Positions 63,626 to 64,000 of a stretch of DNA of 64,000 bases are shown here, piece after piece; the first letter of the stretch is position 1, and the number at the start of each line of letters is the position of its first letter. The translations under genes were made by a program, and so were the position numbers. This DNA comes from Deltaproteobacteria bacterium (lineage in GTDB: Bacteria; Desulfobacterota; Binatia; Binatales; Binataceae): contig JAJZAI010000010.1 of NCBI GenBank assembly GCA_021799495.1, forward strand, positions 1 through 64,000, given 5' to 3'. A model generated the notes under the pieces. It searched no databases. It worked only from the letters and a program-made list of their open reading frames with translations, and was not told where the DNA came from.

Positions 63626-64000
63626 ACGCGGCGGGGACGGGACCCGCGCGATCCGCCGCGCCGATCGCGCGGCATATCGGCACGCGGATCCGGCTGGCGG
63701 CGGCGTTTCTGACGATCCTGCCCGTCGCGCCGTCCGCTCAGGCCGATCCCGCCGACGTCGCCGCGTCCTACGGGTGGTTTCCGCTCGTCGGGTTTCTGAT
63801 CGGCGCGGCGCTTTGCGTCCTCGATCGCGCGCTCGCGCCGGTTCTCAATCCGTCGCTGCGATCGATTCTCGTGATTGCGGCGCTGACCGCCGTCACCGGC
63901 GCGGTCCATCTTGACGGTCTCGCCGACGCCGCCGACGCGCTGGGCGCCGGACGCGACCGCGCGCGCACGCTCGAAATATTGCGCGACAGCCGGATCGGCA
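63622..64000 (+). CDS. cobS: Adenosylcobinamide-GDP ribazoletransferase (truncated by window end)
   Basis: RLAAAFLTILPVAP...SYGWFPLVGFLIGA...GAVHLDGLADAADALGAGRDRARTLEILRDSRIG. Confidence 0.95.
   Translation, partial: MNAAGTGPARSAAPIARHIGTRIRLAAAFLTILPVAPSAQADPADVAASYGWFPLVGFLIGAALCVLDRALAPVLNPSLRSILVIAALTAVTGAVHLDGLADAADALGAGRDRARTLEILRDSRIG

Overview
High-GC (~65-70%) bacterial chromosomal window, gene-dense and mostly housekeeping. It resembles a soil or uncultivated proteobacterial/Binatota-like lineage (inference only). Blocks in order: ilvN-ilvC-psd-pssA-leuA-leuB-asd-truA; HU-like protein; rarA; type II pantothenate kinase; two class III CoA-transferases; Lol-type permease; SCP2, zinc-ribbon/BON and dodecin proteins; selA; MFS; ribBA; dsbD; gyrB; gyrA; two MaoC-like paralogues; class III ADH; M23 peptidase; acyl-CoA dehydrogenase; ECF sigma/anti-sigma; cobQ; hemQ-like; pyruvoyl arginine decarboxylase; methylmalonyl-CoA mutase plus biotin-dependent carboxylase; an IS/recombinase graveyard beside tRNA-Ser(GCU); MBL hydrolase; GH15; SDR; tpx; bluB-cbiB-cobD-cobT-cobS. 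Strongest hidden signals: (1) two selenoprotein genes broken by in-frame UGA and missed or split in the ORF track. One is a SelW/Rdx-like CxxU protein (44229-44459, minus). The other is a GrdB/PrdB-like UxxC protein (57515-58369, plus). Each has a perfect hairpin with a GU-containing loop about 19-24 nt after the UGA, and selA is in the same window. (2) A Leu-rich leader peptide, candidate antiterminator and perfect 12-bp terminator upstream of leuA, i.e. a classical attenuator. Also notable: a 38-codon cobB/cbiA P-loop relic overlapping cobQ, a RibBA whose GTP cyclohydrolase II half lacks all zinc cysteines, and a 24-bp in-frame tandem repeat. No CRISPR array was seen.
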